Shown: positions 9,353-18,910, numbered from the stretch's first letter. The stretch is DNA of 64,000 nt from Methanobrevibacter arboriphilus JCM 13429 = DSM 1125 (GCF_002072215.1 NZ_JXMW01000028.1:1-64000), one strand, 5' to 3'. The notes: generated from the letters alone by a model not told the origin. Numbers and translations: made by a program.

Positions 9353-10075
9353 TTAATCTTCTTTAAAATGATATCTTCCTATTAATCCTGTGAATCGTGC
9401 TGAAAATACTGTTAAAAATGGCAGTATAGTAAAACTCATAATTATTAATATTAACGGGTGCATATTTTCAGAAATATCAGATAAAATAGGCTGAATGATT
9501 AATGTAAATAATAACAATAATGAAAATGAGCTTATTAAATTACTAAACCCCATATTTTTTAATTTTTTTAATATTGTTTTAATTTCAAATGCTGTTCTTA
9601 ATTTTGAATGCTTATATTCATAGTGTATAATTGCACTTTGCATGATCACTAATGAGAAAAATAATGAGAAAATAAATATTATTAGCAGTATTAAAGTTGA
9701 AATATCATCTGAAAATATTATAATTTCAAAAATTGCTATTATTAATATTATAATAGGTATTGTTGAATAAACTAACAATATTAAAAGTTCTTTTATTCCT
9801 CTCCAGATTAAATTTTTGATATTTTTGAATTTAGGATGATTATCTGAGCCAAATAAAGTATTTTCAATTATTGTAGCAATATATCCTCCTTCTATAAACA
9901 GAAAAATTGATATTGGGATAAACAATATAATACCTAATATTGAATATTCATTAGTAATATATATACTAAAACTTATAGACCATAAAAGAAATCCAAAAAA
10001 AATGAAATCTTTTTTTCCTTTTAGAGAGTATTTTATAGAGTCAATAATCATTTCTTTTGTATTCATTTTTTTCAT
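9353..10075 (-). CDS. DUF4013-like multi-pass membrane protein
   Basis: A 240-residue integral membrane protein with about six hydrophobic segments. The pattern of a first pair of helices, then GGYIATIIENTLFGSDNHPK, and a soluble loop before the next helices resembles DUF4013, a family common in Methanobrevibacter and related archaea. Function unknown. It faces hemA convergently. The ATG at 10075 has no clear ribosome site; ATG at 10066 (MNTKEM) is an alternative. Assignment rests on overall pattern only. Confidence 0.65.
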   Translation of the reverse strand: MKKMNTKEMIIDSIKYSLKGKKDFIFFGFLLWSISFSIYITNEYSILGIILFIPISIFLFIEGGYIATIIENTLFGSDNHPKFKNIKNLIWRGIKELLILLVYSTIPIIILIIAIFEIIIFSDDISTLILLIIFIFSLFFSLVIMQSAIIHYEYKHSKLRTAFEIKTILKKLKNMGFSNLISSFSLLLLFTLIIQPILSDISENMHPLILIIMSFTILPFLTVFSARFTGLIGRYHFKED

Positions 10076-10461
10076 AATATAACTATATATTTCATATTAG
10101 TATTTATATTTAATATATTATCTTATTCTTTCTTTAGCAGTTTTCTTTAAATATCAATTATTTATCTAATTATTTAGCTTTAGAACATTCATATTATTTG
10201 TTCTTCATGTATACTAACTTCCATATGAATAATAGTATTTTAAATTGTTTTTATTACATTTTACATAATATTTATATATTTTTATATACATAATATATAA
10301 TATATACAAAAAATATTTTTAACATATTAAAATTGTCTTAAATTATTATTTGATTTATTATTTAATTTGATATTTAATTTAATGTTTAGTTTATTATTTG
10401 GTTTATTATTTTCAGTGTCATTTTCAATATCATCTTTAATATTTTTATAGGGGTTATTATA
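10076..10461. other. Divergent AT-rich spacer
   Basis: Holds the promoters of the DUF4013-like gene (minus) and tspO (plus). Candidate TATA sequence is abundant (for example TATATTTTTATATACATAATATA near 10275), so no single box can be named. The right end is a TTTAATTTRATRTTTAATTT-type drifted repeat (about 10345-10400). Confidence 0.4.
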
Positions 10462-10950
10462 ATGGAAAATTTTAAAAAAGAAGATATTATTAAATTGGGA
10501 ATTTCTTTATTAATTGTTTATATAATTGCTTTAATAGGATCTTTTATCACATACCCTGAAATATCTACATGGTATGCTTCCCTTGCAAAACCAAGTTGGA
10601 CACCTGCCGGCTGGGTTTTTCCAATTGTATGGAATATTCTTTATATTTTAATCAGTATCGGTCTATTTTTTGTTTGGAAAGATGGAATTAAAGATAAAAA
10701 AGTTAAAATAGCATTATATGTGTTTGCTGTACAACTGGGTTTAAATTTACTATGGTCTATAGTTTTCTTTGGATTTCACTCTTTAAATGGTGGACTTGGA
10801 ATCATTATCTTATTATGGTTATTTATACTTCTAAATATAATTGTTTTTTATAGAGTATATAAATTAGCAGGAATAATATTAATACCTTATATAATATGGG
10901 TCACTATAGCTATGTATTTAAATTATACTGTTTATATTTTAAACTTTTAA
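10462..10950 (+). CDS. TspO/MBR-family membrane protein
   Basis: A 162-residue protein with five predicted transmembrane helices, the standard size for TspO (the tryptophan-rich sensory/peripheral benzodiazepine receptor family). The signature sequence WYASLAKPSWTPAGWVFPIV followed by WNILYILISIG, and LNLLWSIVFFG, match the family strongly. TspO proteins bind porphyrins and may transport or degrade them; its role in methanogens is not settled. ATG 10462 follows AGGGGT. It stands alone, but lies near hemA and precorrin-2 dehydrogenase, consistent with a tetrapyrrole theme. Confidence 0.9.
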   Translation: MENFKKEDIIKLGISLLIVYIIALIGSFITYPEISTWYASLAKPSWTPAGWVFPIVWNILYILISIGLFFVWKDGIKDKKVKIALYVFAVQLGLNLLWSIVFFGFHSLNGGLGIIILLWLFILLNIIVFYRVYKLAGIILIPYIIWVTIAMYLNYTVYILNF

Positions 10951-11132
10951 TATTTAAATTTCATTATTTTTCTTTATATAATTTATTAAGGATTTATAAA
11001 TAAAAAAGTTAAAATAAAAAGACTAAAAGATTAAAAGGCTCTATTAATGTAAAATAATAAAAATATTAATAAACACAATATACAAATACCAAGACCTATT
11101 CAAATAGAAATTCCTAAACAAATTATAAAAAG

Positions 11133-11393
11133 GTGACATCCCAGATAGCTAAAAAACTTGATTTGAGAATTAATCAAGTTAGTACCTTAAAAGAATTATC
11201 TGCGAAAAATATATCTAAACACCCATGATTTCAGAAAACTAAGAGGACAGCACTTATATTTAGATGGAAATAACTTAGAGATTATCCAAAGTTTATATGC
11301 ACATAATTTCATTAGACTAAACAATAGAATATTTACAAATATAAGAAATAGAAGTAAAATAAAATGTTATTATGGGATACTAGTTAATTAATA
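11133..11393 (+). pseudogene. Frameshifted remnant of an unrecognised gene
   Basis: Two protein-like stretches lie in successive frames. The first, TSQIAKKLDLRINQVSTLKE, runs to a TGA at 11226-11228. The second, from 11224 onward, reads HDFRKLRGQHLYLDGNNLEI and continues through YAHNFIRLNNRIFTNI to a stop at 11391-11393. A single frameshift near 11220 would join them. The base composition is less AT-skewed than the flanks, which argues for former coding sequence. A further short open stretch (IPRPIQIEIPKQI) precedes them in a third frame. I do not recognise the family. The first piece faintly resembles the helical N-terminus of Tex-like proteins, which I do not trust. Confidence 0.35.
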
Positions 11394-11450
11394 AAAATAA
11401 GAAGTAAGTGGCTAGCTAATTTTTTAACATTTTTCAAATGAAAATTTATA

Positions 11451-11478
11451 CTATTTTTTCTGTATTAAGAAAAAATAG
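11451..11478 (-). terminator. Hairpin downstream of the GyrI-like gene
   Basis: Perfect 11-bp inverted repeat CTATTTTTTCT - GTATTA - AGAAAAAATAG, 38 bp beyond the stop of the minus-strand GyrI-like gene. The arms are A/T runs, so it gives a T-rich 3' end on either strand. Role as terminator is inferred. Confidence 0.45.
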
Positions 11479-11515
11479 AAAGTGTGTTAAAAACAGTAGA
11501 AAACTGAATGGAAAC

Positions 11516-11980
11516 CTACATTTTTATAACTGGAAATTGAATTTCAGTAAGTAACTCTTCTTCTTGAACTTCATGAGGGCTATTGATATAAATTTCTTTA
11601 GGAGAACCAATAATATCATAATTGTGTTTAATTGAATATTCAACCATTTCTTTATAAGATTCACTTAATGTTTCATAAGATCCTTTATGAATAATTGATA
11701 TAACCCTATGTTCTAAAAGTTCCACTACTTTTATTTCACCTTCTTCACTAAGCTCAGTATCTTTTGAAACAGGAATTCCTATATCATAAACCATTTCATC
11801 AGGCTTTGTGTTTTGAGGACTAGTAAAATAAATAGCAAATGGACTTCCAACAACCTTAACCTTGTTAGCTTCTGCCCATGAAAGTAACTTTGCAATAAGT
11901 ATATCCATATCTTCAACATTTCCATTATAATTAATTATAGCTAATTTTTCCTCTTCAATTATTTTATCTTCTATTTCCAT
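11516..11980 (-). CDS. GyrI-like / effector-binding domain protein
   Basis: A 154-residue soluble protein with the two-fold repeated SHS2-type ligand-binding fold of the GyrI/AraC effector-binding family. The paired motifs are KLAIINYNGNVEDMDILIAK with VVGSPFAIYFTSPQ, and RVISIIHKGSYETLSESYKE with IIGSPKEIYINSP. No DNA-binding domain is attached. Such stand-alone proteins bind or hydrolyse small cationic or cyclopropane-type molecules in some cases; the ligand here is unknown. ATG 11980 follows GGTGA. It is downstream of moeA on the same strand, separated by a 172-bp repeat-bearing spacer. Confidence 0.8.
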   Translation of the reverse strand: MEIEDKIIEEEKLAIINYNGNVEDMDILIAKLLSWAEANKVKVVGSPFAIYFTSPQNTKPDEMVYDIGIPVSKDTELSEEGEIKVVELLEHRVISIIHKGSYETLSESYKEMVEYSIKHNYDIIGSPKEIYINSPHEVQEEELLTEIQFPVIKM

Positions 11981-12010
11981 TTTTTCACCATATTTGATTT
12001 ATTTTACTAT

Positions 12011-12108
12011 AATTTATCTTAACCCTAATTAATTTATCTTATCCTTAATTAATTTATTTTATCCTTATTTAATTTATCTTATTATTATTAATTTATCTTA
12101 TCATTACT
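12011..12108. repeat. 20-bp tandem repeat, 5 copies
   Basis: Units begin at 12011, 12031, 12051, 12071 and 12090, with consensus AATTTATCTTATCCTTAATT; the last two are 19 bp. The array continues in weaker form to about 12130. It lies between moeA and the GyrI-like gene. Confidence 0.8.
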
Positions 12109-12152
12109 AACTTATTTTAATTTTATTTAATTTATAATATTAATTTATTAAT

Positions 12153-13388
12153 TTATTTAAAAAGTGTGACTGTAACTTTTTCCCCTTCATCTAAAAGCTC
12201 TATATTTTTTGGAATTTTTATATATCCGTCTGCATGAGCAAGAGATGTTATTGCACCAGAGTCTTTTATAATAGGATAAGCAAGATTTTCTTTCACATGT
12301 ACTAAACTATAATGCATTCTCCCTTTTGGTGAATGAATCCTTTTAGATAAAGTAACATTAACTTTTGAATTACTTTCACCAGGTTTTCCAGCTATTTTCC
12401 TAATATTTGGTATTATAAAAACATAAAAAATGATTAATGCTGATACAGGATTTCCTGGAAGCCCAATAACAACCTTTTTACCTACTTTTCCAATAATTGT
12501 AGGTTTTCCTGGTTTTACTGAAATTCCATGAAGAATTACTTCTCCAATATCCTCTAAAACATTTCTTAATACATCTCCAACTCCTGCTGAAGTTCCACCT
12601 GAACAAACAATAATATCTGAATCTTTAAGTGAATTTTCTATATTTGTTTTTAATTCATGGTAATTATCTTTTACTATTCCTTTAGAAACAGCTTCAGCTC
12701 CATTGGATATGGCTGCATTTTTAATAGAATAGCTATTAACATCATATATTTTACCATATTCAATAGACTCATTTTCCATTACAAGCTCGTTTCCAGTAGA
12801 TATTACTCCAATTTTAGGTTTTTTAAACACTTCAACCTCTTTTATACCTTGACCTGCTAAAACACCTATCTTATCAGGACTAATGATTGTTTTTTCTTTT
12901 AAAAGTAGCATATCTTTTTTAATATCAGACCCTTGAAGTGCCACATCTTGATTTGGAGCTACACTTTTTAAAATGTAAATCTTATCATATTCTTCATTTT
13001 CATTTTCTCGGTCAGTAAATTCAACCATAGCTATTGCATCTGATCCATTTGGAATAGGTGCACCGGTACTTATTTCAATGCACTCTCCATTTTCAATCGT
13101 TTTTTCACTAAATGAACCTGCTTCAATACTATCAATACACTTTAATATTTTAGGAGCTTCATCAGTAGCTCCAAATGTATCTTCTGCTTTTACAGCATAT
13201 CCATCCATAAGTGAACGATTAAATGGAGGAAGATCCATTAAGGCAGCAATATCTTTAAAAATAACTTGATCATGACTATCTTCAATAGGAATATTTATTG
13301 ATTTTTGGGGATAAAGTTCATCAAAAAGATTTTTTATGATTTTTTTTGCTTCATCTGCTTCTTTTATTTTTAAAAACTCAGTTCCCAT
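12153..13388 (-). CDS. moeA: Molybdopterin molybdotransferase (MoeA)
   Basis: MoeA inserts molybdate (or tungstate) into adenylylated molybdopterin; methanogens need it for formylmethanofuran dehydrogenase and formate dehydrogenase. The 411-residue length is normal. Visible motifs are LPPFNRSLMDGYAVKAEDT, ISTGAPIPNGSDAIAMVE, the MoCF-domain ISTGNELV and VCSGGTSAGVGD, and KPGKPTIIGKVGKKVVIGLP followed by GNPVSAL. The C-terminal beta domain is present (RMHYSLVHV). ATG 13388 follows AGGAGA. It is the second gene of a minus-strand run after cofE (129-bp spacer). Confidence 0.93.
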   Translation of the reverse strand: MGTEFLKIKEADEAKKIIKNLFDELYPQKSINIPIEDSHDQVIFKDIAALMDLPPFNRSLMDGYAVKAEDTFGATDEAPKILKCIDSIEAGSFSEKTIENGECIEISTGAPIPNGSDAIAMVEFTDRENENEEYDKIYILKSVAPNQDVALQGSDIKKDMLLLKEKTIISPDKIGVLAGQGIKEVEVFKKPKIGVISTGNELVMENESIEYGKIYDVNSYSIKNAAISNGAEAVSKGIVKDNYHELKTNIENSLKDSDIIVCSGGTSAGVGDVLRNVLEDIGEVILHGISVKPGKPTIIGKVGKKVVIGLPGNPVSALIIFYVFIIPNIRKIAGKPGESNSKVNVTLSKRIHSPKGRMHYSLVHVKENLAYPIIKDSGAITSLAHADGYIKIPKNIELLDEGEKVTVTLFK

Positions 13389-13517
13389 ATTTAATTATCT
13401 CCTGATCTCTTTATAAATTTATTTTATAAAAATAAATTACTATAAACATAAATTATTATATAAACAAAATTACTATATAAAAATAATTTATTATATAAGA
13501 ATATTCTTTTAAAATGA

Positions 13518-14282
13518 TTAATTTCTAAATACATCAAATTCTTTTTCTCTTATCAATGGTTTTATATTTGATTGAGTATTTTTTAGTTTATCAAAATTTT
13601 CAAAGCCTCTTATTATTACTATTGGAACCCCTTCGTTGGCTTGACCCATTAAAAGTGATGCAGCAGCAGCTAATTCATCTGCAACACCTATTTCAGTAGT
13701 TTGAAGTTCTCGCCCATAAAGGTCTTTTTCTCCAATCCTCTTCCAAATGGGGGAAATTCCAATACAACCAATAGCTACACCCACTGCCCCATTTCTAAAA
13801 GCTCTTCCTTGAGTGTCAGTTATTATAACTCCTATGTTCTTTCCAGTTTTATTTTTTAAAGATTCATAAATCTTTTTTGCTGATTTATCAGGGTCTATTG
13901 GCATTGGGGTGGCTAATCCTTCTTCAACATTGGATTCATCAATTCCTGCATTTGCACAAACAAATCCATGTTTAGTTTCACTAATAATAAAATCAGGACC
14001 GACTGCTATAATTTCTTTAGATTCATTGATTATTGATTCAACAAGTTTTGGATCTTTTTTACTTTTTTCTGCTAATTTTTTAGCTTTAGAGCTAGGATTT
14101 ATTTTTTTTAAGTCAATATAATTTCCTTCAGCTTTTGATATTAGTGTTTCTGCTATTAATATTATATCTCCATTTTTCAAGCTGTCTTTTTGTTTTTTAA
14201 GAGAAGATAATATTAGCTCATCAATATCCTCTCCTTTTATTACTAAAGGAATTTCTGTTAATCCAAAAAGTTCTAATTTCAT
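13518..14282 (-). CDS. cofE: Coenzyme F420-0:L-glutamate ligase (CofE)
   Basis: CofE adds glutamate residues to F420-0 using GTP, making F420-2. The 254-residue protein starts [20 protein letters not shown] and contains [30 protein letters not shown], and [20 protein letters not shown] with [20 protein letters not shown]-like metal and nucleotide ligands, all typical of the archaeal enzyme. It is a different gene locus from cofD at 935. ATG 14282; the ribosome site is weak (GGTT). It precedes moeA and follows purO on the same strand. Confidence 0.93.
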   Translation of the reverse strand: MKLELFGLTEIPLVIKGEDIDELILSSLKKQKDSLKNGDIILIAETLISKAEGNYIDLKKINPSSKAKKLAEKSKKDPKLVESIINESKEIIAVGPDFIISETKHGFVCANAGIDESNVEEGLATPMPIDPDKSAKKIYESLKNKTGKNIGVIITDTQGRAFRNGAVGVAIGCIGISPIWKRIGEKDLYGRELQTTEIGVADELAAAASLLMGQANEGVPIVIIRGFENFDKLKNTQSNIKPLIREKEFDVFRN

Positions 14283-14387
14283 AATTTAAAACCATTGATT
14301 TTTTATATTTAATATATTTTTTATATTTAATATCTTATTGATTCTATATCTTATTAATTCTAATTAAATATAATAATTAATAAATAA

Positions 14388-15014
14388 TCACAAGTTTATT
14401 GATTTGATTTTCCATTTTCCATCAAACACTGACCCTACAGAAGCTACAGGATTTGTAAAATTTTCAAATTCACCTTCATCAAGTATGAATTTTGCAGAGG
14501 ATTCTGAATCACTTGCTATAAAATCTACTTCTTTAGGAGATTGGCATTCGTATGTTGATATGAAAAAAGCTTTATTTTTACTTATTTTCTCTACTAATAT
14601 TTTTTCATGAGTTACTATTCCAATATAACCTTCATATTCTTCTTCATTAGTTTTTGGCTTTATAACTGCTGCTATTCTAGGAGTATTATAATCATCTTTT
14701 TCATAATCCATTGCCATTAAGGATATTGTCAAAGCATCTTTTATATTCATTCCTACAGATATTTTATCTGCTATAACATCGGTATGGGATCCATTAGAAA
14801 CTATGGCTATGTTATCAATGATTTTGACACAATTGTAAGCTATATATGCATTTTCAAATATATCTGTTTCATATCCTTCTTTTGGTATTATAGCTGCTTT
14901 ATCTTTAAAACTTTTCGCCATTCTATTTGGAAAAGACCTACTAGATACTCTATATGCTATGAATGGATTTCCTTCTTTATTCATTCCTGCGGATACTATT
15001 CTTCCTAAATACAT
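14388..15014 (-). CDS. purO: Archaeal IMP cyclohydrolase (PurO)
   Basis: PurO closes formyl-AICAR to IMP, the last step of de novo purine synthesis in many archaea that lack the bacterial PurH cyclohydrolase domain. The 208-residue protein begins MYLGRIVSAGMNKEGNPFIA and continues with YRVSSRSFPNR, both diagnostic; IVSNGSHTDVIADKI and YNTPRIAAVI follow, and VEKISKNKAFFISTYEC sits in the C-terminal half. ATG 15014 follows GAGGGA. It is first in the minus-strand series purO, cofE, moeA, GyrI-like. Confidence 0.93.
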   Translation of the reverse strand: MYLGRIVSAGMNKEGNPFIAYRVSSRSFPNRMAKSFKDKAAIIPKEGYETDIFENAYIAYNCVKIIDNIAIVSNGSHTDVIADKISVGMNIKDALTISLMAMDYEKDDYNTPRIAAVIKPKTNEEEYEGYIGIVTHEKILVEKISKNKAFFISTYECQSPKEVDFIASDSESSAKFILDEGEFENFTNPVASVGSVFDGKWKIKSINL

Positions 15015-15272
15015 TTTATTCCCTCTTTATTTTTTTATTATTTCTTTATTTGTTATTCTTTTTATTTATTTAGCTATTCTCTCTTAAATTAGATAATAAT
15101 ATTAATAACAATAATAAACAACAATAATAATATAATCAATACTAGTAATATAAAAATGCTAGTAATAGAATTAATAAATATTAATAATTATATTAGTAAT
15201 AATATTCTTAATAATATTAATAAAAAATATTTCAAAATTTATTGTTTTTGTTTAATTTCCAGTTTAGGTACT

Positions 15273-15677
15273 TCAATTTGGAGAACGTACTGCTTGTTCT
15301 GGACTCATGCCTGGAGGTGTTACAATAATAATAGATCTTTCTTTTGGTTTTATACTAATTTCTCCTTCATCTATAACCTTCGTCTGAACAGCTATGGCAT
15401 GATCTTTAATAAGTGGGGACATATCTTGTCCATTCACAATAACCTTCTCTAAACCTGCTACTGGTATTAAATAATACTCAGAATTCCCAGTTGTATCAGT
15501 TATATTAGGTTTTCCTGTAGCACCATCTGTAGCATCTTGGATTCCTCCACCACTAAAGCTACTTGTAACTACTAAGAATATTAATAGTGTGAATAAAATA
15601 TCAATAAATGGAACAAGGTTAAATTGGGGACTTGTATCCTTTAATTTTTCTTTATGTCTTTCAATATCTAATGACAT
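15273..15677 (-). CDS. ExbD/TolR-family proton-channel partner
   Basis: A 134-residue protein with a short cytoplasmic N-terminus, one transmembrane helix (about 22-42) and an external domain, the ExbD/TolR layout. The helix carries the conserved proton-carrying aspartate (D26 in VPFIDILFTLLIF). In bacteria these proteins form a proton-driven motor with ExbB/TolQ that energises outer-membrane processes. The upstream neighbour (15696-16544) is the matching ExbB/TolQ protein, 18 bp away. ATG 15677 follows GAAGGT. In an archaeon with a pseudomurein wall and no outer membrane the driven partner is unknown. Confidence 0.85.
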   Translation of the reverse strand: MSLDIERHKEKLKDTSPQFNLVPFIDILFTLLIFLVVTSSFSGGGIQDATDGATGKPNITDTTGNSEYYLIPVAGLEKVIVNGQDMSPLIKDHAIAVQTKVIDEGEISIKPKERSIIIVTPPGMSPEQAVRSPN

Positions 15678-15695
15678 ATAATACCTTCATAGTTT

Positions 15696-16544
15696 TTATT
15701 GTTTCAATTTACTTTCAGTTATTTCTGATTTTATATCACATTTTTCTAATATGATATTGTTTATACTTTTTTCAAGCATACTTGGCTTAAATGATATTTG
15801 TATGTTGGATTGGGTAATATCATCTCCAATTATCTCTCTTGTGTTAACTATTCCTTCAGCCTCTTTTAATGCTTCTAATGCACAAGGTACATTTTCACTA
15901 ACTTTAATTTTAGCAACTGCGTAACTCCAGTTAGTCATTTTATTAGCTAACTCTATTTTATCCATTTCTGTAGATATGAGGCTTTTTATATAAGTTTGAA
16001 TTGGTAATAATATAATTGCTGTAGCTAAACCAACTATTGTTGTGATAAGTGCAATATATATTCCTTCTGCCATTGCAGTACTATTTGCCTCAACTCCCAA
16101 TGTTCTAAAAGTCATCCAAATACCAATCACTGTCCCAATAAGTCCTAAAAATGGTGCAAGTTCAATTATTGTTTTTAAAGTATTAAGACCCTTTGTCATT
16201 TTACTTAATTCAACAATGAAAACTTGTTCCATTCCTTCTTCAACTTCAGTTTTATTCTTATATCCTATTTTAAGAGCTTCAGATATAATTTTTGAAACAG
16301 GATTTTTGTAGTGGCTTATTGATTTTAGTGCTTCGATAGCACCTCCTCTGTTCATTGCTTCTATGACAGTTCCCATAATTTCAGTAGTATCAGATTTACT
16401 TATACTTCTAAGATAACGTATTTTTTGTATTGATGTTAGTAAACCATAAATTCCGATAAGAACTATTATGTATGTTATTATTCCTCCACTTTGGAATATC
16501 TCTAAAAGACTATTAAATATGCCTGTTAAAAATTCGATTATCAT
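15696..16544 (-). CDS. MotA/TolQ/ExbB-family proton channel
   Basis: A 282-residue membrane protein with three main hydrophobic segments (about residues 14-40, 128-152 and 163-185) and the family core LAPFLGLIGTVIGIWMTF, followed by AEGIYIALITTIVGLATAI. These are the helices that form the pentameric proton channel. The N-terminal part between helices 1 and 2 is cytoplasmic; a tail of about 95 residues follows the last helix. It is translated just before the ExbD-like gene (18-bp gap), so the two likely form one operon and one complex. ATG 16544 follows AGAGGAT. Confidence 0.87.
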   Translation of the reverse strand: MIIEFLTGIFNSLLEIFQSGGIITYIIVLIGIYGLLTSIQKIRYLRSISKSDTTEIMGTVIEAMNRGGAIEALKSISHYKNPVSKIISEALKIGYKNKTEVEEGMEQVFIVELSKMTKGLNTLKTIIELAPFLGLIGTVIGIWMTFRTLGVEANSTAMAEGIYIALITTIVGLATAIILLPIQTYIKSLISTEMDKIELANKMTNWSYAVAKIKVSENVPCALEALKEAEGIVNTREIIGDDITQSNIQISFKPSMLEKSINNIILEKCDIKSEITESKLKQ

Positions 16545-16575
16545 ATTATCCTCTAAGTAGTTATTATAACAATGT

Positions 16576-16707
16576 AAATTTGTATATTATAAATTTGTAT
16601 ATTATAAATTTTTATATTATAAAATTATATATTATAGATTTGTATATTATAACTTGTATATTACAAAATTGTATCACAAAATTGTATTTCATAAATTTTT
16701 ATATTAT
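16576..16707. repeat. 15-bp tandem repeat, 9 copies
   Basis: Consensus AAATTTGTATATTAT. Copies start at 16576, 16591, 16606, 16621, 16636, 16651 (14 bp), 16665 (13 bp), 16678 and 16693. It lies directly upstream of the ExbB-like gene. Confidence 0.88.
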
Positions 16708-16942
16708 AAATTATCTATTTTATTAATGATATTATCACTTTCCTAAATAATATTATTAATATATTCTCTTAATTATTATCAATTAATAATTAACAATTAT
16801 ATTAAAATTATATTGACAATTATTTTATTTAATAATTATTTAACAATTATCTTATTTAACTATATATTTAAAAATTTTATTTAATAACTATTTAAAATTA
16901 TTTAATAATTATTTAATAGTTATTTTTAATAGCTATTTAAAA

Positions 16943-16997
16943 ATTATTCAGAAGCTATTCAGAAGCTATTTAGAAGTTATTTAGAAATTATTTAGAA
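16943..16997. repeat. 11-bp tandem repeat, 5 copies
   Basis: Units ATTATTCAGAA, GCTATTCAGAA, GCTATTTAGAA, GTTATTTAGAA, ATTATTTAGAA in exact 11-bp register. Confidence 0.88.
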
Positions 16998-17105
16998 ATA
17001 TATAGTTAAATAAGATATAAATATTATATAAGTATTATTTAAAAGTTATTTAAAAATTAGCTTATTATTTAAGTTGATAATGATTTAAATTTAATTATAA
17101 ATTAT

Positions 17106-17741
17106 TTAATTCTTTTTAGAGCTTTTTTTAATATTTTGCACTGTTTTCCAGGATTTTCTAACTATATCTGGCATCTCATCGTAAGTAAATTTTTCTAAAA
17201 ACTTTTTAGTTTTAGGATCACTTGGATATCCTGATCCCATTTCCCCTATTTTTCTATAATCCTTTTTTAAGTGTTCTATTATCATATCTCTTTCATATTT
17301 GGCTATTATAGATGCTGCTGCCACTTGAATGTATTTATCATCGGCCTTATGCTCAGATATAACATTAGTGCTCCTTGTAATAGATTTTATTTCCTTTTCT
17401 AATCTTTTTGGTTTTACATCAACAGAGTCTATAATTACGCAGTCACAATCTAATTGATTAATAATTTTTAACATAGCTATTTTCTCTATTTCATTTAAAT
17501 TAACATCATTTGCCCTTAATTTATCAATGTCTTGGGCTGTTATTTCAACAGTTTCATATTCAAACATATTTTTTAATTTTCGGGATAAAACTTTTCTTCG
17601 TGTTGGTGTTAATTTTTTTGAGTCTTTTATGCCCATTCTTTCTAATACCGGAATCTTTTCATCAGGAATTACAACTCCTGCAACTATTAATGGACCAATT
17701 ACAGGACCTCGCCCTGCTTCATCTATTCCTAAAATGTTCAT
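17106..17741 (-). CDS. rnhB: Ribonuclease HII (RnhB)
   Basis: RNase HII removes RNA from RNA-DNA hybrids, including single ribonucleotides. The 211-residue protein has the catalytic start GIDEAGRGPVIGPL (D7, E8), the third acidic residue in CVIIDSVDVKP (D105), and HKADDKYIQVAAASIIAKYE with the fourth metal ligand, plus GSGYPSDPKT. A basic tail follows. ATG 17741 follows GGTGA. It is upstream of the ExbB-like gene on the same strand, but a 561-bp repeat-rich spacer separates them. Confidence 0.95.
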   Translation of the reverse strand: MNILGIDEAGRGPVIGPLIVAGVVIPDEKIPVLERMGIKDSKKLTPTRRKVLSRKLKNMFEYETVEITAQDIDKLRANDVNLNEIEKIAMLKIINQLDCDCVIIDSVDVKPKRLEKEIKSITRSTNVISEHKADDKYIQVAAASIIAKYERDMIIEHLKKDYRKIGEMGSGYPSDPKTKKFLEKFTYDEMPDIVRKSWKTVQNIKKSSKKN

Positions 17742-18193
17742 TTGTTCACCATTGATTATTCTGAAATTGTAAAAACAATCTAATAAAGAATTAATAAAAA
17801 TGTAAAAATAAAAAATATGAAAATAATATGAAAATAAAAAATTAATGAAAAATATTATGATTTAAAATATAATAAGTTTATTTCTAGTAAGTTTATTTCT
17901 AATAATTTTATTTCTAATAAGCTTATTATAATTTATTTTACTATTTATACCATTTATTTTACTAATATTTTTAAATTAATAATTTAATCTTGATTATTAT
18001 ACTAATTATTTTCTAATATTTCTATAATTATTTCTATAATTATTTTTATAGTTATTTTATAATAATTAATTTGTATAATTTCTTTATAAATTATTAGATT
18101 ATAATACTATTTATAACTATAATAATAGAATTAACTATAATAATATAATAATCAATTAATTTTATTATAATGATTATAATAATGATTATATTT
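17742..18193. other. AT-rich spacer with tandem repeats
   Basis: No gene seen. The left part holds the 15-bp array at 17873-17932; the right part has TTTCTATAATTA repeated near 18010-18060. Confidence 0.55.
17873..17932. repeat. 15-bp tandem repeat, 4 copies
   Basis: Units TAAGTTTATTTCTAG, TAAGTTTATTTCTAA, TAATTTTATTTCTAA and a decayed fourth copy, in 15-bp register. Confidence 0.8.
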
Positions 18194-18910
18194 TTATAAT
18201 ATTAGTAAACCTGGTAAAAATGTTATTGTATCAAAGATTAAATGTATTAAAAAGGATACAAAAATGTTCTTTGTTTTCAAATAAGCAAACATTGTAAATA
18301 TTGATCCCAATCCCTGAATAAGCAATACAGAAATTAAATTATCATAAGCAGGTAAATGTATTAATCCAAATATTATTAAAACAATTATTGTTGAAATAAC
18401 TATGCTTATCTTTCTATTTTCAGTAACTTTGTAAAAAATTGTTAAAAATATTAAAAACGGTATAATTTTCAATAGCTCTTCACCAAAAATCTGAAAAGGG
18501 AATAATACCCAGAAAAACAATGAATTTAACTCTGTAAAAACAGGATTACTTTGGATATGCATATTAAAAATATGCATCATGATAAATCCTACAGTAATTG
18601 AGAAAATAAATTCTAAGATTATTAAGATTGGAATTAACTTAAAATCATTTTTTTGAAATTTTTTACATATTAAATCATATTTCCAGTTTGTTACAATACC
18701 AAAAAATAAAAAAGGCAGTATAAAATATAGCAAATTTTCAAAACGCCCTCCAAATGAATGGGGCGTGAAAATTAATATAAAAGGTATTATAACTGATATT
18801 GCTAAAAGAACCCATCGTGCAATGCTTAATTTAGGATTATCATTATAGAAAGGGAAATCTAATTTTTTTCTTTCAAATTTAAAAAAGTTTTTTTCATTTA
18901 AATCTTTCAT
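18194..18910 (-). CDS. CPBP-family intramembrane metalloprotease-like protein
   Basis: A 238-residue membrane protein with about seven hydrophobic segments. It has the three motifs of the CPBP (Abi, prenyl-endopeptidase Rce1-like) family: the glutamate pair in FGEELLKIIPF, the histidine in FGLIHLPAY, and a final HLIFDTI. The usual arginine after the EE pair is a lysine. Such proteins may be proteases or immunity/processing factors; the substrate is unknown. I chose ATG 18910, with GTGAT three bases upstream, over the GTG at 18919, whose own upstream has no ribosome site. No partner gene is adjacent. Confidence 0.78.
   Translation of the reverse strand: MKDLNEKNFFKFERKKLDFPFYNDNPKLSIARWVLLAISVIIPFILIFTPHSFGGRFENLLYFILPFLFFGIVTNWKYDLICKKFQKNDFKLIPILIILEFIFSITVGFIMMHIFNMHIQSNPVFTELNSLFFWVLFPFQIFGEELLKIIPFLIFLTIFYKVTENRKISIVISTIIVLIIFGLIHLPAYDNLISVLLIQGLGSIFTMFAYLKTKNIFVSFLIHLIFDTITFLPGLLIL

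Larger units (their letters stand above)
10951..11515. other. Spacer with a decayed gene and hairpin
   Basis: Contains the pseudogene remnant at 11133-11393 and the hairpin at 11451-11478; the rest is AT-rich without a visible gene. Confidence 0.5.
16545..17105. other. AT-rich spacer with two tandem arrays
   Basis: No gene seen. Contains the 15-bp array at 16576-16707 and the 11-bp array at 16943-16997; the middle part is TTTAATAATTATTTAACAATTA-type drifted repeat. Confidence 0.6.

Noticed and set aside
11133-11226. Tex-like transcription accessory protein fragment
   Set aside because: Only the helical N-terminal phrase resembles Tex; the following sequence does not, so I kept it as unrecognised.
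15156-15452. Plus-strand frame of 98 residues opposite exbD
   Set aside because: Composition is that of the opposite strand plus AT-rich DNA; overlaps the well-supported exbD-like gene.
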